Source of the DNA: Burkholderiales bacterium
GTDB taxonomy: Bacteria; Pseudomonadota; Gammaproteobacteria; Burkholderiales; Casimicrobiaceae
Direction: 5' to 3'
DNA length: 55,147 bases
Assembly (NCBI GenBank): GCA_017880805.1
Contig: JADGRP010000130.1
Location: forward strand, 1-55,147
Part shown: one piece after another, positions 1 to 9,449 of the stretch
How the letters are laid out: each line of letters opens with the position of its first letter
How positions within the stretch are numbered: position 1 is the stretch's first letter
The notes under the pieces: model-generated
Told to the model about the DNA's origin: nothing
What the model saw: the letters and a program-made list of their open reading frames with translations, nothing else
The model's database searches: none
Translations under genes and position numbers: made by a program

Positions 1-25
1 GGTCCTATAATTCCGGCCTTGCTGT

Positions 26-101
<76 letters not shown>

Positions 102-125
102 ATCGCCCGTCGCAACAACCGCCTC

Positions 126-201
126 GTCCCCATCGTCTAGAGGCCTAGGACATCACCCTTTCACGGTGAGTACCGGGGTTCGAATCCCCGTGGGGACGCC
201 A
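126..201 (+). tRNA. tRNA-Glu (TTC anticodon), CCA encoded
   Basis: GTCCCCATCGTCTAGAGGCCTAGGAC...CACC-CTTTCAC-GGTG...GGGGTTCGAATCCCCGTGGGGACGCCA; anticodon TTC. Confidence 0.97.
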
Positions 202-425
202 GACTATTCCCGCCACGCATGAGCACGACCGCGTTGATCGTCATCCTCACCCGGTTCGCGTGGCGCGCGTCGCTCAATCTGCCGGAAAATTTGTGAGGAA
301 GAGGTCGAATTGCCTTCCACTTGTCCTACGAGCGAAACATCCTTTGGCTGATTGCACGAGCGCGAATATTCGACTAGGGGCGTTCGAATCTCCGGTCGCA
401 AACCCACGCAGGACCTCAGCTCGTC

Positions 426-869
426 ATGAGCAACGTTCCCAAAGCGCTGCAGGTGTATATCATCGAAGACTCGCCGATCTTACTTAGTCTATTCGTCGCG
501 GAAACGCAGGCGGCGGGGGCGGTGGTGATTGGGAGTAGCGATGATGCGCAACGCGCTATCGCCGAGCTCTCCCATCTGCAACCCGATTTGATCCTGACTG
601 ACATTGCGCTGACTTCGGGCACGGCTTTCGATGTCCTTAGGGCGCTCCAGGCAGGCGGGTTAGCCCGCACGGCGATCAAAGTGGTGATAACAAATTACGC
701 GACTACCGAGTATAGGGAGGAGAGTTTTCGATTGGGAGCCTCCCACTTCTTTGACAAGTCAACAGAAGGTTGGCTGGCTATCGATTTGATAAAACAGATG
801 GCGGCTGCCAGACGAAGTCCTGGGGCCAGCGCAGACCCAGAGTGGCGTGAACCGAACAACCACCACTAA
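426..869 (+). CDS. Orphan single-domain response regulator (receiver domain)
   Basis: Receiver motifs: IIEDSP, phospho-acceptor region LILTDIAL, conserved Lys in FFDKS. No output domain. Confidence 0.8.
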   Translation: MSNVPKALQVYIIEDSPILLSLFVAETQAAGAVVIGSSDDAQRAIAELSHLQPDLILTDIALTSGTAFDVLRALQAGGLARTAIKVVITNYATTEYREESFRLGASHFFDKSTEGWLAIDLIKQMAAARRSPGASADPEWREPNNHH

Positions 870-898
870 CTGCGGTCACCAAAGAAAGGAGTGCACAA

Positions 899-1120
899 AT
901 GGAGCCAAGTATTAACAAAGAGCTTTACAACGTCATGGACGCCCTGGTCGCCCTGAAGATCGACCTGAGTTGCGAGCCACATATTCCTGGCGAGACCTTG
1001 GTGCTATCGGCTGAAAAGTCCCGGAGCGCGTGCAACGCGTTGGACAGCGCGTTCGGGTCAATTAAAAAACTCGTTGCTGTACTGGATGGGAACGAGGCAG
1101 GCGGCGAACCCAGGCATTAG
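899..1120 (+). CDS. Small hypothetical protein (paralogue of the ORF at 5274-5537)
   Basis: 73-aa ORF with an upstream AAGAAAGGAG ribosome-binding site; resembles the second small ORF (see findings). Confidence 0.6.
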   Translation: MEPSINKELYNVMDALVALKIDLSCEPHIPGETLVLSAEKSRSACNALDSAFGSIKKLVAVLDGNEAGGEPRH

Positions 1121-1451
1121 CTCTCCCTGCCATGCGCTGAGGTTCGACTGTCCGGTAGATCATGAAAGGGGCCACGTTCGAATATTTTACTGCCGGTATG
1201 GTCATTAAGAATCCGCGCCGACGCCCAGCCGCAGCGCAACGCCTCAAACGGACGCTCCTCGTATCATGCTATCGAGCCTAGTCCGTCGCTGCAACCTCAT
1301 TACATGTGCTCTCAAGGCTGTGGCCCCGCGTCCAAATGGCGACGCGCGATCGTGGTTGAATCGATTTCGAACCTGACTCTTTTAATTCCATTCTCACTGC
1401 TTCCATCGAGTGATAAATCACAATAGGGGTTTGCTCGATCGACTGAAAGCA

Positions 1452-1577
1452 TTACCGTTTTCGAAGCCGGCGCCAGCGACGGCGCGCAACGCGGGCCATG
1501 TAGATGGCCAGCGTGACCAGCCCCGTAATGATCGCCCAGTCCACCGGGCCGTTGATGCGCGGCCTGCTGCGCGACAT
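1452..1577 (-). CDS. Putative 41-aa single-TM protein (not in ORF track)
   Basis: Translation MSRSRPRINGPVDWAIITGLVTLAIYMARVARRRWRRLRKR*: one hydrophobic helix then a basic tail. No strong SD seen. Confidence 0.35.
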   Translation of the reverse strand: MSRSRPRINGPVDWAIITGLVTLAIYMARVARRRWRRLRKR

Positions 1578-1890
1578 AGTCAAAATCGAAGAGCTTGTCT
1601 TAATGGACGCTCTTTACGAAGATTAGGATCGGCCGGATCGCGCGCTACTGACGCATTTCCGCGCACTCGGCGCCGCGCAGGCATGATCGGAACAAAACGA
1701 AGGCGGAGAGCCCGAACAGGGGTGCCGCGGGACAGAAGCGGGATGGCTATCCCGCCCGCAAAACCTTAGCTAGCGCGTCTCTTGGAACCGCGTGGGGACG
1801 CCAACGTACCATTGCGCCGCCACGGTAGGCGGCTTGCGCAGGGCTAAGTCGATCTTCCGAGACTGGCACCAGGTACGTTGGCAGAAGGAA

Positions 1891-2130
1891 CTACATAGCT
1901 CCGCCCTTCGGCGGGATAATGATGTTGCCACGCTGCATCATATCGTCGATCCCCTGCTTGCTAGAGGTCGAGTTGACGGTGGAGGTCGAGTCTCCATCGC
2001 GCGCAGGCAAACGGCTGCCGGTCACATAGGTCTTATCGTCCTGTGACACGGGTACTGGTGTCGGCGCCGTGGCACAGCCGGCAACGAAGGTGGTCGCGAG
2101 CGTGGCAAGAAGCAAGTCGTATCGATTCAT
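1891..2130 (-). CDS. Small lipoprotein
   Basis: N-terminus MNRYDLLLATLATTFVAGCATAP with lipobox FVAGC. Confidence 0.7.
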   Translation of the reverse strand: MNRYDLLLATLATTFVAGCATAPTPVPVSQDDKTYVTGSRLPARDGDSTSTVNSTSSKQGIDDMMQRGNIIIPPKGGAM

Positions 2131-2290
2131 TCCTTAGAGTCCATTTGCGCCGCGTGCGCGGCAAGCCTCGAATATACCAAAGCCAAATTCGCTGGACCAG
2201 TCCTATTGCTCTGAGCCTGCGACCAAAGACGTAACCGCATCGTTCGGACCGCGTTGCGACATGTTCGCCACGCGATTCGACAGCCTGACT

Positions 2291-2785
2291 TCACTGCTTG
2301 GTATTCTTTTGCGGATCGTCGGCGGCGTTGATGTAGGTGATGTCGAATGGGCCTTCACCGTTCACCTGGACAATCGACGCCCCCTTGGAAATCGCGAAGT
2401 GATGCTCCTTGGCCGGCAGATAGTGAAAGCCGCCAGCCATCAGGGGATGCGCCGCGGCGGTCTCCATCTTGTCGCCCATCCCGAGATAGAAAGTGCCGGA
2501 GATCACGGTCAGGGCCTCGGCTTGCGAGTGCCAGTGCGCGGGGATCTTGTAGCCCGCAGGTACCTTCAGGCGCATACAGAAAGGTCCGCTCTTCGAAGGA
2601 TCACCGTAAAGCACGGCGATCTTGGCACCCTTGGGCAGCGACGGCGGCGCGTCGCCCCACTTGATGCTGCCTGGGTTGATGAGCACCGATTCGGATGCGG
2701 CCGAAGCGGTCGTCGGCAGTGCAGTCAGACCCAGAAAAACGGCCGTCAATACGAACGACTGGGTGAGGTACTTCATTGTTTGCAT
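2291..2785 (-). CDS. Secreted cupin-domain protein
   Basis: Signal-peptide-like N-terminus, then cupin motifs (KIPAHWHSQAEALTVISGTFYLGMGD...HYLPAKEHHFAISKG). Confidence 0.85.
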   Translation of the reverse strand: MQTMKYLTQSFVLTAVFLGLTALPTTASAASESVLINPGSIKWGDAPPSLPKGAKIAVLYGDPSKSGPFCMRLKVPAGYKIPAHWHSQAEALTVISGTFYLGMGDKMETAAAHPLMAGGFHYLPAKEHHFAISKGASIVQVNGEGPFDITYINAADDPQKNTKQ

Positions 2786-3112
2786 GGTCAGCTCCTTTGA
2801 AAGTACGCGACTCGAACCGGATCACGCGCTCGCGCGTCGCAGCCGGATTTGATTCGGCAAAGGCACTTGCCGACGTAGCACATCTTCCGCAAGCCAGATC
2901 GCAGATCGCCGCGCGCGCGGCAACGATCGGCAGCGGCATCTGTTGATAGTCATCGTTGAATACCTCGAACTCCTCCGTGAACGAAAGCAGCCCGCTTGCT
3001 CCCTAAGACGAAGCGGCTAATTCTTGACGCGCGCGGCAGCCGGCGGCTTGCCGACGGTAGTTCGCTCGATGGAGAAATTTTCGAGGATTGCCGAAATCGC
3101 TCGATGGCGGCG

Positions 3113-3661
3113 TCAGGCATTCGGCTGCTCCGTGGTCGGCGCCGCATTATTCAACCCGACGCGGCGACGCCAGCGCAGCAGGCCAACCGCGTACAAGACG
3201 TAGTATCCGGCCAGCGTGCCGAAGATGAGCAGAGTGAGAGGGCTGCGCACAAAGTCCGCTGGCGGCGCAGCGGCCGGGACTGCCGACCAAAAAAACTGTA
3301 CCGAACGATAGGCGACGCGGCCGAGGAAAAGAAGCGACAAGGCGATGCCCAGGTGGGCGTTAGCGGTGTAAAACAAGCCCGACGGTGTTTGCTCGAACTT
3401 GGTGAGCCGAAGTCCGTAGATGCCCAGCCCGGCGCCCAACCCGACGCCGGCCACTAGCGCCAATGCACTACCCGGATGAGGAATCGAGCCCAGCAGTAGC
3501 AGCGCGATCAGTGCGGGGAACAGACTGACGGTGATCCATGGCCGCACGTTCGATAGCCTCTGTCGGCCGACCATGCGGCGAACGCGTGAGTAGACACGCC
3601 AGGCGATGAGCGCGGCGATGCCGAGTGAGACAAACAACGAAGTATTGCCTGGGAATGCCAC
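3113..3661 (-). CDS. Multi-pass membrane protein of unknown function
   Basis: 182-aa ORF with several hydrophobic segments. Confidence 0.65.
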   Translation of the reverse strand: MAFPGNTSLFVSLGIAALIAWRVYSRVRRMVGRQRLSNVRPWITVSLFPALIALLLLGSIPHPGSALALVAGVGLGAGLGIYGLRLTKFEQTPSGLFYTANAHLGIALSLLFLGRVAYRSVQFFWSAVPAAAPPADFVRSPLTLLIFGTLAGYYVLYAVGLLRWRRRVGLNNAAPTTEQPNA

Positions 3662-4043
3662 GAAGTAACTCCAGTGCCTAATATTTGGAATGAGAGGCAG
3701 ACGATGTTCTGCCGCGACCTGTCCGCTCGGTGGAAGGATAAGCTTTCCTTCAGAAGATGTCCGCGCTTCGCGGGCTTCACGGACTGGAACACACCTTTCC
3801 CGAGCAGGACGTCCGTTATGTAGCGCGCTATGAGAGCCGGAATGACGAGGCAGACATGAATGACGCCGGCGGCCAACCGCACGTGAAATGCGCTGAGCTC
3901 GCTCTCAATAGTCATGGAATCGACGATGCGAAAGCACGAAGGCTAACGATCCAAGTTAGCCGGCGGGCCGTCATCATGGCCCGCCAATAGAACGCACGTT
4001 TCTTCCGAGTCCGTGATGGACGACGGGTCGGAGCGCGATTTCC

Positions 4044-4565
4044 TCAAGTTTTTTGGCTCTCACGGCGCATCAGTACCTCGCCAGGCTCAACTTGGTGCGT
4101 CAATTGTTGCTCTGGCGCGGCAACCGAGAAGCCGAGGCGCTCAAGCAAGCGCATGGAGCGGAGATTCTCGCGCTTGAGGACGGCGTAGAGGCTGCGAACT
4201 TCATAATGCTCGACAAGCTCGCAGATCATGGCCTCCACAGCTTGGCGCCCAAGGTTGCGGCCCCAGTAAGCGCTGGATAAGACGTAAGCGATGGCCGCGC
4301 GACCCTCCCCGCGGACTGTAGCCTGGACATAACCGATGAGTTCGGAAGTTGGAACGCGGATGACCCAGTTGAGCCATTGTTCGTGGCCGTCTGCAGAGCG
4401 CCTGGTCTCGAGCTTCGCAAACCGTGCGCGCAACCATTCAAGAGAGGGTGGTGGTTCGTTCTCGTATTCGTAGATCGCTGGGTCGCTAAGGACGACGAAC
4501 ATCCCGTCCGCATGTGCCGCGATCTGTGGCTCGAGCGTGAGACTGCCAGCTTCGATGACGCGCAT
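4044..4565 (-). CDS. GNAT-family N-acetyltransferase
   Basis: Internal start MRVIEAGSLTLEP; motifs GYVQATVRGEGRAAIAYVLSSAYWGRNLGRQAVEAMI...YAVLKRENLRSMRLLERLGF. Confidence 0.85.
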   Translation of the reverse strand: MRVIEAGSLTLEPQIAAHADGMFVVLSDPAIYEYENEPPPSLEWLRARFAKLETRRSADGHEQWLNWVIRVPTSELIGYVQATVRGEGRAAIAYVLSSAYWGRNLGRQAVEAMICELVEHYEVRSLYAVLKRENLRSMRLLERLGFSVAAPEQQLTHQVEPGEVLMRRESQKT

Positions 4566-4587
4566 GCGCGCTCTAAGGAGCGACAGG

Positions 4588-5004
4588 CTAGGTGGCTTTG
4601 CCAACCACACGATGAAAACTCGGCAATAGCAACACAGCGATCGCCGCGATGCAGCCAGCGCCGAGCATCGCGGCAACACCGAAGATGGTGATGGAAAACA
4701 AAGGGAGAGGGTACAACTGGAATTGATGAAACGTTACTGCGCCCGCATACCTGAGCGGCACAAGCAGGGCGGCTGCAGAAAGCCATTGCACTGCGACCGA
4801 CGCCCGGCGCCAGCGCGCTGGCAAGACTGCCGGAATCCAAAGGGGTGAGGCGAATGCCACAGCCGGCAACAACCAGAACACCGCGCTGCCCCGCGCCCGC
4901 TCAGGCGACTCGGCGCTGAAGGTGAACGAGGTTCCCATTGAAAACACCACGACCACAAGTGCGATGGCCAGCGCGAGCAGGAAGGCGCGTCTGGGAGTAG
5001 ACAT
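4588..5004 (-). CDS. Hypothetical multi-TM membrane protein
   Basis: Hydrophobic ORF starting MSTPRRAFLLALAIALVVVV; four predicted TM segments by eye. Confidence 0.55.
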   Translation of the reverse strand: MSTPRRAFLLALAIALVVVVFSMGTSFTFSAESPERARGSAVFWLLPAVAFASPLWIPAVLPARWRRASVAVQWLSAAALLVPLRYAGAVTFHQFQLYPLPLFSITIFGVAAMLGAGCIAAIAVLLLPSFHRVVGKAT

Positions 5005-5273
5005 AGATGAAATTGTAGCCGATGGCTCCGGAAAAACCAGCGGATGGTTGACCCGCGCGCGCACGTATCGGCCCTCCTGAAGCAATACGGGTATGGCCAC
5101 GACGCCCGGTCCCGATTTCTGACGCCACCCTATGTTGGCTACCGAACAGAATCCTTTTCTTAACTGGTCTATATTTCAAATCACATGCACCGCGAGCACA
5201 CGAATTTGTTGCCATCCACCTGGAGCGCAACGGCCCGCGTGCAATAAAGACATTGCCCTATCGGGTGAAGCAT

Positions 5274-5537
5274 ATGGCAAGTCGAACGAATCGAGAGGTC
5301 GCAGTTTCGGCCAATTCAGCGCGGCTCGAAGCGCTACTCGACAAACTTGTCGCCGTCCAGATGGACCTCGACCCGATTTGCGGGACGGGCGGGGAACGCG
5401 TGCCGGTTCTTGCAGCCCGTGACGCCATTGCGGGGGCGTGCACCATTCTGCATTCGGCGATCGCGGACGTGCGCAACATCATCTATCAGGTCGATGGGCT
5501 GACCGATCCGGCTGATGCCGTTGCTGCACAGGATTGA
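5274..5537 (+). CDS. Small hypothetical protein (paralogue of the ORF at 899-1120)
   Basis: ORF MASRTNREVAVSANSARLEALLDKLVAVQMDLDPICG...; shares LxxxxDxLVAxxxDL and VLxAxxxxxACxxLxSA...DG spacing with 899-1120. Confidence 0.55.
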   Translation: MASRTNREVAVSANSARLEALLDKLVAVQMDLDPICGTGGERVPVLAARDAIAGACTILHSAIADVRNIIYQVDGLTDPADAVAAQD

Positions 5538-5713
5538 TGACCGCTGGTCGCATTGGCCATGGCCCGATCTATGACCCAATGGGGCGATTTGTGGCGGTCT
5601 GAAGCGCTCCTTGCCTTTGCGTATCACGCTGTCTCCTCTGCGGCAGCGGGGACGAATCCGATCCCATTTGCCCGCGCACCCGACCTTCGTTAAGCTGCGA
5701 GCGGAGGGTCCCA

Positions 5714-5872
5714 ATGGGCAATGACCTGCTGAAGATTGCGGTAGTCATCCTGTCGAGCATCAACGCCGTCATGTGGGAGTTCTATACCGAATCCACATTC
5801 ATGGCCTTGGTATGGGCGGCGATCGCGGTCACCTTCGTTGTGTGGACCGCCCGCGACATAAAATACCGCTGA
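5714..5872 (+). CDS. Putative 52-aa two-TM small membrane protein (not in ORF track)
   Basis: GCGGAGGG upstream of ATG; translation MGNDLLKIAVVILSSINAVMWEFYTESTFMALVWAAIAVTFVVWTARDIKYR*. Confidence 0.6.
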   Translation: MGNDLLKIAVVILSSINAVMWEFYTESTFMALVWAAIAVTFVVWTARDIKYR

Positions 5873-6184
5873 GGTCGCGTCCACTAGGTAACGCCCACAA
5901 GGTGACGAGGGGGAACGCAGATTCGCGTTGGGTCCCCGTTGGAACTCAGGGCTGGAACCGCGTGGCGTGGACCGGGTCCAAGACGCACGTGCCTTTACGC
6001 AGGTGGAGACGCGAGCTGCCGCGAGTGGTTGGCTTTAACGTTGGTAGACGCCGCTCGATGCGTAAGATTTGAGACTCCGGGAACGACTGATGGCCGCAAG
6101 AAGCATTTCGGTTGCGCTCGCCGGTCGGGCCGGTGACTTGATGGTAAGGCGGCGGCGCTGCGTTTATTATTGAAGGAGGTTGGC

Positions 6185-6859
6185 GTGTTTCGTACGCAAA
6201 GCAGGAAATCGGTTCTCGCTGCCGGCACCATCGGCCTCGTCGCATCATTTTTCTGGTGCGCGTCATTCGCGGCGCCGCTTCCGGACCCGGCTGCAGATGT
6301 ACCCAAGGCCGTGGCAAAGGGGCAGGCAACGGCGGTGTTCGCCGGCGGGTGCTTCTGGGGTGTTGACGCGGTTTTCAAGCACGTTAAGGGAGTGAGCAGC
6401 GCTACGTCCGGCTATGCCGGCGGCGCGTCCAAGACGGCGCACTACGAGCTCGTTGGCACCGGCGTCACCGGGCATGCCGAGTCGGTGCAGGTGGTCTACG
6501 ATCCTTCGCAGATCTCTTACGGTCAGTTGCTGCGGGTATTCTTCTCCGTCGCGCACGATCCGACGGAGCTCAACCGCCAGGGCCCCGACGTCGGAACGCA
6601 GTATCGCTCCGCGATTTTTTACGCCGATCCGGATCAGCAACGGGTGGCGAAGGCATATATCGCACAGTTGCAGGAAGCCAAGTCGTTCTCGCGGCCGATC
6701 GTTACCGAGGTCGCTCCGCTCAACGCGTTCTATGCGGCGGAGGATTACCACCAGGACTACCTGGCGCATCATCCCGAGAACATGTACATCGTCATCAACG
6801 ATCTGCCCAAGCTCGCCCAGCTGCGTAAGCAGTTCCCCGATCTGTACGTGAATCGCTAG
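6185..6859 (+). CDS. msrA: Peptide methionine sulfoxide reductase A with N-terminal signal sequence
   Basis: AVFAGGCFWGVDAVFKHVKGV...GYAGG...VQVVYDP...GTQYRSAIFY...EDYHQDYL. GTG start 5 nt after GAAGGAGG; hydrophobic leader. Confidence 0.95.
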   Translation: MFRTQSRKSVLAAGTIGLVASFFWCASFAAPLPDPAADVPKAVAKGQATAVFAGGCFWGVDAVFKHVKGVSSATSGYAGGASKTAHYELVGTGVTGHAESVQVVYDPSQISYGQLLRVFFSVAHDPTELNRQGPDVGTQYRSAIFYADPDQQRVAKAYIAQLQEAKSFSRPIVTEVAPLNAFYAAEDYHQDYLAHHPENMYIVINDLPKLAQLRKQFPDLYVNR

Positions 6860-7220
6860 ACGGGATCGGTGCGGGCGTTCGCGCCTTCACCGGGCTGCGG
6901 CAGGCGCAACAAGAGGCGCCGCGTCAAACGTCAGGTGTCAGTCGCGCGGCGATCGTGAAGAATTGCGGATTCGTGTCGCGCGACGCCCGGCCGTAGTCCC
7001 ACCAGGCTTGTTGTTGCGCGAACCTGGAACGAAACAATGCTTCGGTCAGCTCCTCCGGAGAAAAGGTCCGGATGTCTTGCCCGGGCCCGCTGAGCGCTCC
7101 AGCGGCTGGAACCAATCGCTGTCTGGTACAACGCTCCTTCGTTAGCGTCAGCGGGTCTCGAAGGCGGGACGGGGCCGCCGGCTGGCGAGGTTCTTCGCCG
7201 GTATCGGATCAGCGAGCCTG

Positions 7221-7931
7221 CTAGATCATGCCGCCGATGATGTTGATGCTCATGGCCAGGATGGCGATGTTGAATATGAACGAAAGGACGCCATGGATCA
7301 AGGTGATCCGGCGCATGTGGCGGGCGACGACGGCAACGTCCGAGACCTGAGAGGTCATGCCCACCACAAACGAGTAATAAACGAAGTCGAGGTAATCCGG
7401 CTCCGTTTCTCCCGGAAACCTCAAGCCACGAATGTGATCCTTGGACGGATGCTCACGCCAGTAGTAGCAGTGGGCATAGTGAAACGCGAACAGCGTTTGA
7501 ATCAGCAGCCAGGAGAGCAGCAGGGCCAAAATCGACAGCGAGAGGTGCGCCGCGCGTTCCGCGAATGGCAGCTGCTTGGCGTCACCGACGAGGAATCCGA
7601 TGGCGACGATACTGGCGGTCGATGCGACCACGACCAGCAGGAAGATGACGTAGCCGGTCTGATCGTAGAGTTGCGCGCGCACCCGCGTCATATGCGCATC
7701 CGCGCGTGCGACCGCGAGCCAGCCGAGCATCAGATACGTCAGCGTGCCGGCATTCCAGCCGATGAGCAGCCGCGTGTGCAGCATCAACCACGGCTGCGTG
7801 ACGGCGAACGAGATCACGCCGACGAGCAGCGTCAACGACAGTCTGTGCGGCGCGGTCAGGCCGACGACCCACGGCAGTTTGGGCTTCGGAGATGTGGGCG
7901 GGGCGATTCGCGACATAAGCGTGAAGGTCAA
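7221..7931 (-). CDS. DUF1345-like membrane protein
   Basis: Multi-TM ORF with FHYAHCYYW...GLRFPGETEPDYLDFVYYSFVVGMTSQVSDV, characteristic of DUF1345. Confidence 0.85.
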   Translation of the reverse strand: MTFTLMSRIAPPTSPKPKLPWVVGLTAPHRLSLTLLVGVISFAVTQPWLMLHTRLLIGWNAGTLTYLMLGWLAVARADAHMTRVRAQLYDQTGYVIFLLVVVASTASIVAIGFLVGDAKQLPFAERAAHLSLSILALLLSWLLIQTLFAFHYAHCYYWREHPSKDHIRGLRFPGETEPDYLDFVYYSFVVGMTSQVSDVAVVARHMRRITLIHGVLSFIFNIAILAMSINIIGGMI

Positions 7932-7975
7932 GTGTGTGGCGCCGGGCAGCTTAGCTGATTTCGTGGATGCGGGGG

Positions 7976-9373
7976 CTAGTGCATTGCTGGTAGCTCGTAC
8001 GGGAACGCGTGCACCCGGAGCCGCGGAAGCCGCTTGCAGAGTATGCGATAGATGTCGAGGTCGAAGGCGGCGCGCGTCGGTGTTTCGAGCAATTCGTGCA
8101 GCGAGCCTTCATCGCCCGCAGTGCCGAGCCAGCACCAGTCCCGAAAAAGATGCACGTCGGTGCGCTCGCCGGTCAGACTTGTTTCCTGAATCGAGATCAT
8201 CCCGTCATAGGGCCACTGTCGCAGCGCATAAGGCGCGAGCGCCTGGCGAAAGCGCTCGTGGTGAGCCTCGAGCGTCTCGGCGCCGACACAGGCGCCCGCG
8301 CACTTCTTGATCTGACGCGCGAAGCATGGACCCGCGCGGCGCTCGAGGCCGAGCAGCCGCCAGCACAATGCAGCCTCGGCGGCGATATTGCGCAGCGTCT
8401 CACGCGCGGCGCGACGAGAGCCGAACGGACCGTACAGGCCGTGCAGTTCCCGCGGTTCGATGACGTCGGCGTGCAAATAATCCGGCGGCGACGGCTCGGC
8501 CGTGACTCCAAGCGCGATCAGGTCGGCGCGCCGCCGCAAGCGCTGGTTGTAGACGGGGAACAGCGATTTGATGAGCTGCGACTCGCGCAACAAGGCGCCG
8601 AGCTCGCCTGCGGTTTCCTCGAATTCGATGCGAACGACCTCGGTTGAAAGGCGCAGATCGTTGGCGCTCCGGTAGTCCGACGAAAAGTGCGACGCGACAC
8701 GTTCGCGGAGATTGATGCTCTTGCCGACGTAAAGAGGCATCGGATTGAGCCCATAGAACCGGTAGATCCCAGGCGACTCCGGAATCGCGTCGAGCGCGCC
8801 CGCGGGGAGGTGCGGCGGGAGGCTTGGCGTGCGCAGAATTCTGGCAACTGCCGCGTCGACTTCGTCCGCCGGCCGATCGCGATAAAGCGCCTGCACGAAC
8901 GCCCACAGGATCCGTGCATCGCCGAGGGCACGATGGCGATCGTGCGAGGGCAGGCGATGGCGCTCGATGAGGCTATCGAGGTTGTGCCGGGCGCCGTCGG
9001 CGAACAAGCGCCGCGACAGCTTGACCGTGCACAGCACCTTGGCGGTGAACGCCTGGCCCAGCCGGCCGAATTCGCGCTTCAGAAAAGCGTAGTCGAAACG
9101 CGCGTTGTGGGCAACGAAAACGCAGCCCGCGATCCTCGTCGCAACCTCGCTGGCGATGTCGGCAAATCGCGGTGCGTTGGCGACCATCGCATTGGTGATT
9201 CCGGTGAGCGCCTGAATCGCGGGAGGGATGCTGCACTCCGGGTTGACCAGGCTGCTCCATTCGGTGGCGCGGTCCCCGTCGACTCGAACGATACCGACTT
9301 CGGTCACCCGGTCACCGGTCGCGGTCATGCCGGTGGTTTCCAGGTCTACGAAGGCGACAGGATTGGGAAACAT
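7976..9373 (-). CDS. DEDDh 3'-5' exonuclease fused to GIY-YIG (UvrC/Cho-like) nuclease
   Basis: N-terminal FVDLETTGMTATGDRVTEVGIV; C-terminal IPESPGIYRFYGLNPMPLYVGKSINLRERVASHF. Confidence 0.92.
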   Translation of the reverse strand: MFPNPVAFVDLETTGMTATGDRVTEVGIVRVDGDRATEWSSLVNPECSIPPAIQALTGITNAMVANAPRFADIASEVATRIAGCVFVAHNARFDYAFLKREFGRLGQAFTAKVLCTVKLSRRLFADGARHNLDSLIERHRLPSHDRHRALGDARILWAFVQALYRDRPADEVDAAVARILRTPSLPPHLPAGALDAIPESPGIYRFYGLNPMPLYVGKSINLRERVASHFSSDYRSANDLRLSTEVVRIEFEETAGELGALLRESQLIKSLFPVYNQRLRRRADLIALGVTAEPSPPDYLHADVIEPRELHGLYGPFGSRRAARETLRNIAAEAALCWRLLGLERRAGPCFARQIKKCAGACVGAETLEAHHERFRQALAPYALRQWPYDGMISIQETSLTGERTDVHLFRDWCWLGTAGDEGSLHELLETPTRAAFDLDIYRILCKRLPRLRVHAFPYELPAMH

Positions 9374-9413
9374 CGATGAAACGCTATCCAGCCATGCGCG
9401 GTATGGAGGCGAC

Positions 9414-9442
9414 TTGACGAACGATCGTTCGTTGGTTATTGT
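9414..9442 (+). promoter_or_regulatory. Predicted sigma70-type promoter of the lexA-like gene (TTGACG-N17-TATTGT)
   Basis: TTGACG at 9414-9419, 17-bp spacer, TATTGT at 9437-9442; predicted TSS about 9449-9450, at the ATG. Confidence 0.6.
9417..9432. promoter_or_regulatory. 16-bp perfect palindrome ACGAACGATCGTTCGT, candidate LexA-like operator O1
   Basis: Exact palindrome containing GAACGATCGTTC (GAAC-N4-GTTC), within the promoter spacer. Confidence 0.7.
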
Positions 9443-9449
9443 ACCCGAT

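Noticed and set aside
3508-3915. 135-aa minus-strand ORF overlapping the membrane protein gene
   Set aside because: C-terminal half is a shadow of the 3113-3661 gene; the N-terminal part alone is too short to call.
202-6170. Prophage or complete integrative element downstream of tRNA-Glu
   Set aside because: No integrase, capsid, replication or transfer genes; only the att-like repeat and atypical composition support insertion.
6924-7131. Small minus-strand ORFs after msrA
   Set aside because: Weak TTG/ATG starts, no clear SD, two overlapping frames equally plausible; cannot support a gene.
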